Shown here: one piece after another, positions 1 through 8,282 of the stretch
Layout: each line of letters begins with the position of its first letter
Position numbering within the stretch: position 1 is the stretch's first letter
Source: Actinobacteria bacterium UBA2272
Lineage (GTDB): Bacteria > Actinomycetota > Coriobacteriia > Anaerosomatales > Anaerosomataceae
Length of the DNA: 64,000 bases
Direction: 5' to 3'
Assembly (NCBI GenBank): GCA_002347725.1
Contig: DDXA01000001.1
Coordinates: 186,001-250,000 of the forward strand
The notes under the pieces: model-generated
Told to the model about the DNA's origin: nothing
What the model saw: only the letters and a program-made list of their open reading frames with translations
Database searches by the model: none
Translations under genes and position numbers: made by a program

Positions 1-534
1 GAGGTCGATGAGCTTCAGGAACGGCACGCGCGTGACCGTGAAGCCGCACTGCGAGTCGTAGACGTGCCAGTAGCCGCTCGCGAACTTGGTAAGGAACGAG
101 AGGGCCGTGTTGCCAAAGCCGCGGTGTGCGGGCATCGAGTCTGCAGCGCCGCGGAAGTAGAAGCGGTTGCCCTTGGCGTAGTCGGCCAGGCCCATCGCGA
201 ACGGCTCGACGAGGCGCTCGAGCTCTTCGGCGAGCATCTGACCGTCGGCATCCATCTTGGCCGCCAGGTCGAATCCGCCATTGATGGCGTGCCGATAGCC
301 GGTGCGCATGGCGGCGCCCACGCCACGGTTGTGATCGTGCCGCAGGACCGTCACACGCGGGTCACCGCACGCCTCGGCGACGTGCACGGTCCCGTCCGTG
401 CTGGCGTCGTCGACCACGATCACGCGGTCCACCCATGCGGGTATCGCCGCCAGGACCGCGCCGATGTGCGTCTCCTCGTTGTGAGCGGGGATGACGACTG
501 CCAGGGTGAGGTTCGCAGATCCGAGGACGGTCAT
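1..534 (-). CDS. Family 2 glycosyltransferase, partial (C-terminus off the left edge)
   Basis: The 178 visible codons are the N-terminal GT-A domain of a family 2 glycosyltransferase of the dolichol-phosphate-mannose-synthase/PglI-like type. Visible motifs are VIPAHNEE near residue 15, the DDASTDGT nucleotide-binding segment, and the metal-binding DAD in KMDADGQ. The chain runs off the window edge, so the C-terminus and any membrane segments are unseen. The ATG lies 3 bases after the stop of the upstream dehydratase gene, so it is probably the last gene seen of that minus-strand glycan operon. The sugar donor and acceptor cannot be told from sequence; addition of a sugar to a lipid-linked oligosaccharide is an inference from context. 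Confidence 0.85.
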   Translation of the reverse strand, partial: MTVLGSANLTLAVVIPAHNEETHIGAVLAAIPAWVDRVIVVDDASTDGTVHVAEACGDPRVTVLRHDHNRGVGAAMRTGYRHAINGGFDLAAKMDADGQMLAEELERLVEPFAMGLADYAKGNRFYFRGAADSMPAHRGFGNTALSFLTKFASGYWHVYDSQCGFTVTRVPFLKLIDL

Positions 535-537
535 GGG

Positions 538-2394
538 TCACACCTCCTGCGACGGTGCGCCGCCGTCGGCCTCGAGGGCCAGAAGCGCGCGGATCGCGCT
601 GTCATCGGCGGCATCGGCAGCCCCGAGCAGCCGCTCGATCTGCTCCGCGAAGCCCGCGTCGGGCATGCCGGTCGTCTCCACCCGCAGGATCTTCTCGCGG
701 CCGGTCGGTACGAGGCGCTCGGCATCACTCACGAGCACTTCGTGCAGTTTCTCACCGGGCCGCAGGCCCACGAACTCGATGTCGGCCGGCACGCCGGAAA
801 GCGCGATCATCTTGCGTGCGAGGTCGGCGATCTTGACCGGCTCGCCCATCTCGAGGACGAAGATGTCGCCAGCCGAGCCGATGGCCTGCGCCTGGAGCAC
901 AAGGCGCGCCGCCTCGGGAATCGTCATGAAGTAGCGCGTGACGTCCGGATGCGTGACCGTGAGCGGACCGCCGTGTCGCAACTGCTCCTCGAAGATGGGC
1001 ACCACCGAGCCCCGGCTCGCGAGCACGTTGCCGAAGCGCACGGCCACCGCGTTGAGGTCGCAGCAGCGGGCAGCCTCAAGCATGACGCGCTCGGCGAGCT
1101 GCTTGGTGAGTCCCATCGTGTTGGCGGGGGCGACCGCCTTGTCGGTCGAGATGAGCACGAAACGCTCGACCCCGTGGCGTTTGCATGCCTCGATGACGTT
1201 CACGGTGCCGCCGACGTTCGTCTTCACGGCCTCGGCAGGCTCGAGCTCCATGAGCGGCACGTGCTTGTACGCCGCGGCGTGCAACACGAGCTCCGGCTGG
1301 TGCTCGGCAAACAGCGCGTCGAGCTTGGCCGCATCGCGGATATCGCAGATGTGCATCTCGGCCAGCGCAGGCGCGCATGTCTCGAGCTCGAGCCACAGTT
1401 CGTACAGGCGCGTCTCGTCGACCTCGAGCAGCAGTAGCCGCTTCGGCCCGAGCGAGGCGATCTGGCGGCACAACTCGGCGCCGATCGATCCGGCAGCGCC
1501 CGTGACCGCCACGACCTTGCCGGCGACCGTCTCGCGCACCTGCTCGACATCGATGGGTGTCGGCTCCCGGCCGAGCAGGTCCTCGACCTCGACCGGCCGC
1601 AGATCGCGCAGGCTTACCGAGCCCTTCGCGATCACGAGCGGCGGCATCACGCGGGTCTCGATGCCGAGGTCGGCCGCCGCGTTCAGCAGCGCGCGGATGC
1701 GATCGCGCGGCGCCGAGGGCAGCGCCACGACGATCTCCTCCACGCCGAGCCGCGCGGCGATCGCGGCGAGGTCCTCGGTCGTGCCGAGGACCGTCACGCC
1801 GCTCAAGGTCTTGCCGGTGAGCGCCGGGTCGTCATCGAGGAAGCCGATGGCGGTGAGGCCGAGGTCCGGTCGCGCCTGGATCTCGCGCAGCAGCAGCGAG
1901 CCTGCGCTCCCCGCGCCCACGATAAGGACGCGCCGGCCATCGGAAGCACCCATCGCACGGAGGTAGAGGAACACGCGGGCGGCGAGCCGGGCGCCCGACG
2001 AGCCGAGGAAGACGAGCAGCGCCTGGAAGAACAGGACGCCGAGCGGCACCGGCCGTACGTCGTCGACGAGCGGCATCGCGAGATCGGCGACGAGCAGGAG
2101 GGCCGCCGTTGCAGCGACCGCGCCGAGGAGCCGCAACAGCGTGTCCACGCCGACGTAGCGCAGCACGAGCCGGTAGAGTCCTGCCAGAGCGAACGCGCCG
2201 ACATAGAGCACCGCCGCTCCCACCGCGAGCGGGCCCATCCAGCGCGCGAACGGTTCGGGCGGCGATCCGTCGAAGCGGGCGAGGTACGCAGCGTACGTGG
2301 CGAGCGCCACGACCGCGATGTCGACCACGACGAGCGCGGAGTTCCAGAGGCGTCCGGTGGCCCGGGCGCGCGCGAAGAGACTCCGCCCGCTCAC
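538..2394 (-). CDS. pglF: Membrane-bound UDP-GlcNAc 4,6-dehydratase (PglF/WbpM/CapD family)
   Basis: A 618-residue full-length member of the membrane-anchored nucleotide-sugar 4,6-dehydratase family. The N-terminus (about 12-130) holds four hydrophobic segments. A CoA-binding-like Rossmann domain follows (VLIVGAGSAGSLL). The catalytic short-chain dehydrogenase domain starts near residue 285 with VTGAAGSIGAE. The usual SYK is replaced by a Met-type site (NTMGLTK), typical of PglF/WbpM. The family makes UDP-4-keto-6-deoxy-GlcNAc. Start: a GTG in a GTGA overlap with the aminotransferase gene. Together with the next three genes it completes a bacillosamine-type pathway. The substrate is inferred from family and neighbours. 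Confidence 0.9.
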   Translation of the reverse strand: MSGRSLFARARATGRLWNSALVVVDIAVVALATYAAYLARFDGSPPEPFARWMGPLAVGAAVLYVGAFALAGLYRLVLRYVGVDTLLRLLGAVAATAALLLVADLAMPLVDDVRPVPLGVLFFQALLVFLGSSGARLAARVFLYLRAMGASDGRRVLIVGAGSAGSLLLREIQARPDLGLTAIGFLDDDPALTGKTLSGVTVLGTTEDLAAIAARLGVEEIVVALPSAPRDRIRALLNAAADLGIETRVMPPLVIAKGSVSLRDLRPVEVEDLLGREPTPIDVEQVRETVAGKVVAVTGAAGSIGAELCRQIASLGPKRLLLLEVDETRLYELWLELETCAPALAEMHICDIRDAAKLDALFAEHQPELVLHAAAYKHVPLMELEPAEAVKTNVGGTVNVIEACKRHGVERFVLISTDKAVAPANTMGLTKQLAERVMLEAARCCDLNAVAVRFGNVLASRGSVVPIFEEQLRHGGPLTVTHPDVTRYFMTIPEAARLVLQAQAIGSAGDIFVLEMGEPVKIADLARKMIALSGVPADIEFVGLRPGEKLHEVLVSDAERLVPTGREKILRVETTGMPDAGFAEQIERLLGAADAADDSAIRALLALEADGGAPSQEV

Positions 2395-3614
2395 CGGGCA
2401 GCCACCTCCAGCACGCGGCGGACCGCCTCGGCCGTGTCGTCCATGTCGCGCTCGCCGAGTGTCGGGTGCACGAGGAATGCGAGGGAGGTCTCGTGGGCGC
2501 GCGCGGCGCCCGGGAGGCGACCGGCGGGACCGAGCCCTGCCGAGACGAACGCTTCCTCGCGGTAGATCTCGGCACACGAGCCGTACGAGCACGGCACGCC
2601 CTCGGCGGCGATCGCTGCGGCGACACGGTCGCGGTCCCAACCGGGAGCGAGCGCGTCGGGCTCCAGGAACGCGTAGAGGCGGTAGTAGGCGTGGCCGAGC
2701 GTGTCGGGCGGTCTCGGCACGATGAGGCCGTTCGTCCCGCCGAGGCCCAGTGAGAGCCGGGACGCGTTGTGACGGCGGGACTCGAGCCACCCGGGCAGCT
2801 GTTCGAGCCCGCGGGCGACGAGCACCGCGGCGACCTCCGGCATGCGCCAGTTGCTGCCGAAGCGCTCGACGTGCCACGCGAACGCCGAGCCCGCGCCGGG
2901 CGGCGACGGCGCCTGGTCGAGCGTAGCGAGCGCTTTGCCGTGGTCCTTGTAGCTCCACGCGCGCTCGTACGCGGCGTCGTCGTCGAGGACGAGTAGGCCG
3001 CCTTCACCGGCGGAGACGATCTTGTCCTGGCAGAACGAGAACGTCGCAGCGTGGCTTCCGGGAGAGCCGACCTGACTGCCCCGGTACGTCGCGCCGTGCG
3101 CCTGCGCACAGTCCTCGATGACGACGAGGTCCCGGGACCGCGCGAGGTCGAGTAGCGGGTCCAGGTCGGCCGGCCATCCGCCGAGGTGCACCGGGATGAC
3201 GGCTCGCGTGGCCGCCGAGAGGACGGCGACGACCGTGTCGGTGGTCAGGCAGCCGCTGCACGGGTCGATATCGGCCACGATCGGCGTGGCGCCTGCGGCT
3301 ACCACCGCGCTTGCGGTGGCGATGAACGTTCGCGCCGGCACGATGACCTCGTCGCCCGGGCCGACCTCAAAGGCCCTGAGCGCGAGTTCGAGGGCCAGGG
3401 TCCCGTTGGCCACCGCGACCGCGTGCGTGCGGCCCAGCGCCTCGGCATACACCCGCTCCAGCTCGCGTCCGTGCGGCCCCGCCCAGTAGGTGAGCCGTCC
3501 GGAGCGCAGGACGTCGGCGACCGCTTCGACGGTCCTGTCGCCGAAGACCGGCCAGGGCGCGAATGGCTTGCTGCGCAGCGGCGTGCCACCGTCGATGGCG
3601 AGGATGCGGGTCAC
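2391..3614 (-). CDS. pglE: DegT/DnrJ/EryC1/StrS family PLP aminotransferase (PglE-like)
   Basis: A 407-residue sugar aminotransferase of the DegT/DnrJ/EryC1/StrS family. It has a conserved N-terminal cofactor-binding region (VAVANGTLALELAL), the aspartate segment VVIEDCAQAHGA, and the Schiff-base lysine in SFCQDKIVSAGEGG. The family transfers an amino group from glutamate onto a keto-sugar nucleotide. Between a 4,6-dehydratase and an N-acetyltransferase, the expected product is UDP-4-amino-4,6-dideoxy-GlcNAc. Start: a GTG overlapping the upstream acetyltransferase stop as GTGA. Expected length for the family is about 370-400, so the chain is complete. The exact sugar is inferred. Confidence 0.9.
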   Translation of the reverse strand: MTRILAIDGGTPLRSKPFAPWPVFGDRTVEAVADVLRSGRLTYWAGPHGRELERVYAEALGRTHAVAVANGTLALELALRAFEVGPGDEVIVPARTFIATASAVVAAGATPIVADIDPCSGCLTTDTVVAVLSAATRAVIPVHLGGWPADLDPLLDLARSRDLVVIEDCAQAHGATYRGSQVGSPGSHAATFSFCQDKIVSAGEGGLLVLDDDAAYERAWSYKDHGKALATLDQAPSPPGAGSAFAWHVERFGSNWRMPEVAAVLVARGLEQLPGWLESRRHNASRLSLGLGGTNGLIVPRPPDTLGHAYYRLYAFLEPDALAPGWDRDRVAAAIAAEGVPCSYGSCAEIYREEAFVSAGLGPAGRLPGAARAHETSLAFLVHPTLGERDMDDTAEAVRRVLEVAAR

Positions 3615-4228
3615 GTGGCGTCCTTGACCGGATGCAGCGGGCGGGACGGAACGCCGACGCACACCATGCCGTCCGGAAGGTCGGACGTGACGGCACTGCC
3701 GGCACCCACGACGCTCCACGCGCCTATCGCGACGCGCGGCATCGCACAGGCGCCGACGCCGATGAGCGCGCCCTCGCCGACGCTCACCCCGCCGCACAGG
3801 TTCGCGCCGGGGCCCACGTGCGCGTTCTCGCCGATGACGCAGTCGTGATCGACCGTGCAACCGGTGTTGAGGATGACGTTTGCGCCGATGCGGGCATCGG
3901 GATTGACGACGGCGCCAGCGGCGATGAAGGCGCCCGGCGCGATCTCGGCCGAGGTCGCGACGATCGCCGAGGGGTGTACCACCGCCGCGGGCACGAACCC
4001 ACGCGCCGCGTACTCGACGAACAGCGCCGCTCGCGCACGGTTGTCGCCGACCGCGACGATGAACGCGTCGGCTGCCACCTGTGCGGCATCGGTGATGACC
4101 GGTACGCCGCCGACGTCGGTCACGGCGCCGGACTCGGCCACCGCTCCCACGACGGAGATCCCGCGTGCGAGCGCCGCGTCCACGACCACCTTCGCGTGGC
4201 CACCGGCGCCGATGACGATGAGTCTCAC
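3611..4228 (-). CDS. pglD: Sugar O/N-acyltransferase, NeuD/PglD family
   Basis: A 205-residue protein with an N-terminal Rossmann-like part (IVIGAGGHAKVVVDAAL) and a C-terminal left-handed beta-helix of hexapeptide repeats from about residue 90 to 200. The catalytic histidine of PglD matches the His in CTVDHDCVIGE, followed by the GENAHVGPGANLCG acetyl-CoA side. PglD acetylates the 4-amino group of the UDP-amino-sugar made by PglE. NeuD members acetylate sialic acid, and no sialic acid genes are visible here, so the PglD role is preferred. Start: GTG with a GAGGAGGG Shine-Dalgarno 3-10 bases upstream, overlapping the upstream stop as GTGA. Confidence 0.85.
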   Translation of the reverse strand: MRLIVIGAGGHAKVVVDAALARGISVVGAVAESGAVTDVGGVPVITDAAQVAADAFIVAVGDNRARAALFVEYAARGFVPAAVVHPSAIVATSAEIAPGAFIAAGAVVNPDARIGANVILNTGCTVDHDCVIGENAHVGPGANLCGGVSVGEGALIGVGACAMPRVAIGAWSVVGAGSAVTSDLPDGMVCVGVPSRPLHPVKDAT

Positions 4229-4869
4229 GGACCCTCCTCGGTGGTGCGGTCGGGCTCGAACGGTTCCATTGTCGCATGTCCTTCGGCCGAGACGCCCCTG
4301 CGCGACAGGGCCGTAGCGACCGTCATGCCGAGGATGCGCAGGTCGAGCGCGAGCGACCGGTTGTCCACGTACCACACGTCCATCGCGAACCGCTCGGGCC
4401 ATGGCACGGCGTTGCGGCCGTTGACCTGAGCCCAGCCGGTGATGCCGGGACGTACCTCGTGACGGCGGGACTGCTCGGCGGTGTAGCGGTCGAGGTACGC
4501 GACGAGCAGCGGGCGCGGTCCGACGAGGCTCATGTCGCCGATCAGAACGTTGTAGAGCTCGGGAAGCTCGTCGAGTGATGACGCGCGAAGGAATCGCCCG
4601 AACCGGGTGAGCCGCTCGGCGTCGGTCGCTACAGCGTCGGCGTCCGGTAGTCCGCACGCGGTCGTCATCGAGCGGAATTTGTAGAGAGTGAACACTCTCC
4701 CTTCTCGGCCGGGGCGCAGCTGCCTGAAGAGCGCCGGGGGGCCCAGGGTCGTGCGCACGAGCAGTGCCGTGACCGCCAGCAGGGGGGAGAGCACCACGAG
4801 GAGCACCGCCGAGAGGACGATGTCGCCGAGTCGCTTGACGGCGTCATACACGCGATGCGAGCGCTTCAC
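4225..4869 (-). CDS. pglC: Monotopic phosphoglycosyl transferase (PglC-like bacterial sugar transferase)
   Basis: A 214-residue short-form bacterial sugar transferase. There is one N-terminal hydrophobic re-entrant helix (about 12-32, with the SP of LSPLLAV), then FTLYKFRSMT, the catalytic DE in SSLDELPELYNVL, and SLVGPRPLL and RPGITGWAQVNGR. Short PGTs such as PglC move a phospho-sugar onto undecaprenyl phosphate. The C-terminal RRGVSAEGHATMEPF resembles the PglC C-terminus. The GTG start has GAGGAG 8 bases upstream and overlaps the upstream GT4 gene by 26 bases. A longer in-frame start would lie deep inside that gene and lacks a family counterpart. Position beside pglDEF-like genes argues that the substrate is UDP-diNAcBac. 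Confidence 0.9.
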   Translation of the reverse strand: MKRSHRVYDAVKRLGDIVLSAVLLVVLSPLLAVTALLVRTTLGPPALFRQLRPGREGRVFTLYKFRSMTTACGLPDADAVATDAERLTRFGRFLRASSLDELPELYNVLIGDMSLVGPRPLLVAYLDRYTAEQSRRHEVRPGITGWAQVNGRNAVPWPERFAMDVWYVDNRSLALDLRILGMTVATALSRRGVSAEGHATMEPFEPDRTTEEGP

Positions 4870-6007
4870 GGTAGAGCTCCTCGTAGGCGTCGATGATGAG
4901 CGACAGGTCGTAGGTGCGCCGGGCAAGCGAGCGAGCGGCGACGCCCCGGCGGGCAACCTCGGCGGGGAAGCCCGCGGCATCGTCGATGGCCTTGGCGAGC
5001 GCGGCGGGATCGTTCTTGGGCACGAGCCAGCCGGTCCCCTCGGGCAACGCGTCGGTGATGCCGCGCGTGCGCGTGCCGATCACGGGCCGGCCGGCAGCCA
5101 TCGCTTCGAGCACCGAGCGCGCAAGGCCCTCGCGCTCCGAGGCGAGGAGAAGTGCATCGGAGGCGGCGAGCAGCGCCGGGATGTCGCGGCGATAACCGGC
5201 GAAGCGGACGCGCTTGGCAAGCCCGAGACGCTCCACCTGGGCGCGCACGGCGTCCTCGAGCGGGCCGTCACCGGCGAAGACGAGCACGACGTGCTCCTTG
5301 CGCACACGGGCGAACGCGTCGACGACGAACGCATGACGCTTGACCGGCATGAACTCGGCGATCATGAGGAGCACGAACGCAGCGGCGGGAAGCATGAGCT
5401 CGTGGCACACGGCATCGGCCTCATCATCGGTCACCGCGTCCTCGGAGAAGCGCATCGTCTCGACGCCGATGCCGGGGATGAGCCGTACGCGTTCGCGGCG
5501 GATGGTGCCAAACAAGCGCGCCGCCTCGAAGTCCTCGGCGTTGATGGTCACGAGGTAGTCGGTCCATCTGGCGGCCCGTCGCTCGAGCGCGCGGTAGAGC
5601 GCGTTGGTGAGCAGGTTGCCACCCTTGTAGAAGTGGAAGCCGTGTGCGGTGTAGACGATGACCGGCCGTACCCCGGGCGGCAGACGCCGCAGCGCGAAGC
5701 GTGTGACGAACGCCGCGATCGGCGTGTGCACGTGGACGAGGTCGTAGCCCTCGCGAGCGATGAGTTCGCGCACGCGCCGGGCCGTGCCGATGAGGTTGCG
5801 CGGCGAGAGCGGGTTGCGAGTCCACGGCGCGTCGTGGCGCTTGTCGAAGATCTCCGCGAGCGCGGGGGTCGTGGTGGCGCCGTTGGCGAGCGCATCGATG
5901 CGCCACCCCTGCTCGCGGAAGTGGTGCGCGAACGGGGCGAGGAACACCTCGAGCGTCACGGGCACGGTGGTCACGAACAGCGCCGAGGGAGCCACGTTCC
6001 AGATCAC
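4844..6007 (-). CDS. Family 4 glycosyltransferase
   Basis: A 387-residue GT-B fold retaining glycosyltransferase. The N-terminal half carries the acceptor side (HVHTPIAAFVTRFALR and TAHGFHFYKGG). The C-terminal half carries the donor side, with the EX7E-like segment SEREGLARSVLEAMAAGRPVI. It is the first gene of the minus-strand pgl-like operon and could be the PglA-like enzyme adding the second sugar; that is inferred from order only. The start chosen is the GTG at 6007, just before the first beta strand (APSALFVTTVPVTLEVF). Upstream in-frame codons would reach into the divergent promoter region. The Shine-Dalgarno is weak. Confidence 0.87.
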   Translation of the reverse strand: MIWNVAPSALFVTTVPVTLEVFLAPFAHHFREQGWRIDALANGATTTPALAEIFDKRHDAPWTRNPLSPRNLIGTARRVRELIAREGYDLVHVHTPIAAFVTRFALRRLPPGVRPVIVYTAHGFHFYKGGNLLTNALYRALERRAARWTDYLVTINAEDFEAARLFGTIRRERVRLIPGIGVETMRFSEDAVTDDEADAVCHELMLPAAAFVLLMIAEFMPVKRHAFVVDAFARVRKEHVVLVFAGDGPLEDAVRAQVERLGLAKRVRFAGYRRDIPALLAASDALLLASEREGLARSVLEAMAAGRPVIGTRTRGITDALPEGTGWLVPKNDPAALAKAIDDAAGFPAEVARRGVAARSLARRTYDLSLIIDAYEELYREALASRV

Positions 6008-6044
6008 CCGCCCTTCGAGGTCAGTCTCGTGTCTGCACGCACCG

Positions 6045-6096
6045 ATGATACCGTGTCGGAGCCGGTGGAGCCCCACCGGGTGGCGTGGTCTATCAT
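6045..6096. promoter_or_regulatory. Divergent promoter region with a central palindrome
   Basis: Between two divergent glycosyltransferase genes there is a TATCAT -10-like hexamer on each strand: minus strand 6050-6045 and plus strand 6091-6096. Between them, at 6062-6079, lies a perfect inverted repeat (arms CCGGTGG and CCACCGG, 4-base spacer AGCC). No good -35 hexamers are seen. The layout would suit a shared operator controlling both glycan operons. The plus-strand element lies close to the first in-frame ATG (6094) of the downstream gene, which favours the later start at 6137. Confidence 0.4.
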
Positions 6097-6136
6097 GCTG
6101 GTGAGACGCTTGCGGCCGCGCATCTGGAGCCCACAC

Positions 6137-7285
6137 ATGAACCAACCTGCTATCGACAGTACCGCCAAGGGCCCCGCCCGTCGCCTTGCGTACTTCAGCG
6201 CGCAGGCCGTCGTGGAGGGCCAGGACTCATGGGCCGCCGTTACCGAGGTCGTCGGCGGCATGGAACGGGCCGGCTGGCAGGTCGATCTCTTCTGTCCGGA
6301 GTACGGCACTGCTAAGGCGCCGGGTGTGCTCGTCCGGCTGCGCCGCATCCTCGGCGTGGGGCAGCGCTTGACCCGGGTACTCTCGCTCTACGACGCCGTG
6401 TACATCCGCGTGCATCCGCTGGCGTGGAGCGTCGCGCGGGCGGCGCGGCGCGCGGGCGTGCCCGTGGTCCAGGAGTCCAACGGTTCGTGGGAAGACGCGT
6501 TCGTCGCCTGGCCTTCCATGCGCGTGATCGCGCCGCTCGTCATAGCGGTTCAGCGCGCCCAGTACCGCGCGGCCGATGCCGTGATCGCCGTCTCGGACAC
6601 GCTTGGCGAGTGGATAGCGGCCGAGACCGGACGCACCGATGTCGTGGTGAGCCCCAACGGTGCCAACGCCCGCCTGTTCCGTCCCGACGTGGCTCTCAGG
6701 GCCAACATGCCCGAGCGCTACGTGGTCTTCTTCGGCCAGTTTGCGCCCTGGCAGCGCATCGAGGTGTTGCTCGCCGCGTTCAGGCGGGAGGCATGGCCGG
6801 AGGGCGTGCATCTCGTGTTCGTTGGTGACGGTGCGCTCCGGCTCGTGGTCGAAGGCGCTGCGGCAAACGACCCGCGCATCCGCTATCTGGGTGCGCTGCC
6901 GTACGCCGAGGTGCCACGGGTCGTCGTGGGAGCGCTCGCGGCGGCGGTGCTCACCTACGCGCCCGACCGGGCCGGATATTCGCCGCTCAAACTCTACGAG
7001 GCCATGGCGTGCGGGGTGCCCGTGATCTGCTCGGACACGCCCGGTCAGGCCGAGTACGTGCGCGAGAACGAGGCCGGCATCGTGGTGCCTCCCGAGAATC
7101 CGGATGCGGTCGCGCGTGCGGCGGCGGCGCTGGCAGCCGACCCCGCCAACGCCCGGGCCATGGGCGCGCGGGGGCGACGGGCGGTCGAGGAGCGGTACTC
7201 CTGGGATGCGCGCGCGTCCGAACGGCTGCGGGTCGTCGAGCGCGCGGTCGCGGCGAGGACTCAGTCCGGGGAGCCGGCCCCGTAG
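6137..7285 (+). CDS. Family 4 glycosyltransferase
   Basis: A 382-residue GT-B glycosyltransferase. The donor-binding half shows VVFFGQFAPWQRIEVLLAAF, the VFVGDGALR turn and the GYSPLKLYEAMACGVPVI segment with its catalytic-site glutamate. The start chosen is the ATG at 6137 (MNQPAIDST) with GGAG 8 bases upstream. An in-frame ATG at 6094 overlaps the presumed promoter and is less likely. It is transcribed away from the pgl-like operon and ends 25 bases inside the tail of the convergent GT2 gene. The substrate is unknown. Cytoplasmic action on a lipid-linked sugar is inferred from family and context. Confidence 0.88.
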   Translation: MNQPAIDSTAKGPARRLAYFSAQAVVEGQDSWAAVTEVVGGMERAGWQVDLFCPEYGTAKAPGVLVRLRRILGVGQRLTRVLSLYDAVYIRVHPLAWSVARAARRAGVPVVQESNGSWEDAFVAWPSMRVIAPLVIAVQRAQYRAADAVIAVSDTLGEWIAAETGRTDVVVSPNGANARLFRPDVALRANMPERYVVFFGQFAPWQRIEVLLAAFRREAWPEGVHLVFVGDGALRLVVEGAAANDPRIRYLGALPYAEVPRVVVGALAAAVLTYAPDRAGYSPLKLYEAMACGVPVICSDTPGQAEYVRENEAGIVVPPENPDAVARAAAALAADPANARAMGARGRRAVEERYSWDARASERLRVVERAVAARTQSGEPAP

Positions 7286-8181
7286 TCGTCGGGCCAGCGC
7301 TTGTTCCACGAGAACAGCTGCCGGCGCAGGAGCGCCCGTTTCGACGTGCGCACGTCGGTGAATGCCAGTTCACGCGGAACCTTCGGGATCAGCAGCGCCC
7401 CGGCGGCGCGCCGCCATGTGTAGAAGCCCCACGACAGGATGCGCTTTGCGCGCGGGTACCCGCGCCCGTGCGTCTCAGCGAGGCGGCCGAGGTCGGCGTG
7501 GAGCACGTCGGTCATCGTCACGCCTTTGCGCTGGCGCTGGTGGCGGTCGACCGCGGTGATGCGACCGATCCGGCGGAAACGACGACCTTCGCGAGCGAGG
7601 CGCAGCCACAACTCGTAGTCCATCGTGAAGTCGTACGATTCGTCGAGCATCGGCTCGCTGAGCGCCGAGCGCCGGATGAACGCGACCGGCTGACCGATGA
7701 AGTTGACGATGTTCAACAACCGCCTTGAGAACCGTGGGACCCAGTTGAGCCAGATGATGGTCCCGTCCTCGGCGACCTGCGCGAGGTGCCCGTAGACGAC
7801 GTCGGCCTCCGGATACTGTTGGAACGTGCCGACTACGTCCTCGATCACCCGGCAGTCGAAGTACGCGTCGTCGCTGTTGATCCAGCCGATGATCTCGCCG
7901 TGCGAGGCGGCGAACGCCTTGTTGATGGCGTGTGACTGTCCCCGGTCGGGCTCGCTCGTGTACCGTAGCCCGACGTGTGCGCCCGGCCCGCCTGCCGCGC
8001 GCGACGCCGCCTCGGCGTCGAGGACAGCCAGGCTGCCGTCGGTCGAGCCACCGTCCATCACGATGTGCTCGATCGACGGGTACGTCTGGCACGCCACGGA
8101 TCGCAGGTTGTGAGGTAGCCACGCGGCCTGGTCAAACGACGGCGTGAGGATGGAGACGAGTGGTGTCCGGTTCGTATCTAT
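7261..8181 (-). CDS. Family 2 glycosyltransferase, probable non-standard ATA start
   Basis: A GT-A family 2 enzyme resembling WcaE-like transferases. Motifs are YPSIEHIVMDGGSTDGS, PDRGQSHAINKAF and the metal-binding DD in WINSDDAYFD. The first standard in-frame start is the GTG at 8097 (278 residues). That would delete the conserved first strand (LVSILTPSFDQAAWLPHNLRS), which is encoded in frame just upstream. The frame stays open to a TGA near 8210 with no ATG, GTG or TTG before 8097, but an ATA at 8181 sits 5 bases after GGGAG. I therefore give the longer 306-residue form. A sequencing or assembly change of ATG to ATA is the alternative. Confidence 0.8.
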   Translation of the reverse strand: MDTNRTPLVSILTPSFDQAAWLPHNLRSVACQTYPSIEHIVMDGGSTDGSLAVLDAEAASRAAGGPGAHVGLRYTSEPDRGQSHAINKAFAASHGEIIGWINSDDAYFDCRVIEDVVGTFQQYPEADVVYGHLAQVAEDGTIIWLNWVPRFSRRLLNIVNFIGQPVAFIRRSALSEPMLDESYDFTMDYELWLRLAREGRRFRRIGRITAVDRHQRQRKGVTMTDVLHADLGRLAETHGRGYPRAKRILSWGFYTWRRAAGALLIPKVPRELAFTDVRTSKRALLRRQLFSWNKRWPDDYGAGSPD

Positions 8182-8236
8182 GAGGGCTCCCGGAGTGTCG
8201 GCGCTACGCCATCAGTCTAACGGTACGCTCCCGATG

Positions 8237-8245
8237 TGCTAGCAT
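8237..8245 (+). promoter_or_regulatory. Extended -10 promoter element upstream of leuD
   Basis: TGC followed by TAGCAT forms an extended -10 element about 38 bases before the leuD start. No matching -35 hexamer is seen, which extended -10 promoters tolerate. The same TGC-TANNNT form recurs elsewhere in this window. Confidence 0.45.
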
Positions 8246-8282
8246 TCCTGGCCAGGCATCACCGCGTCAGAGGAGGCCCACC

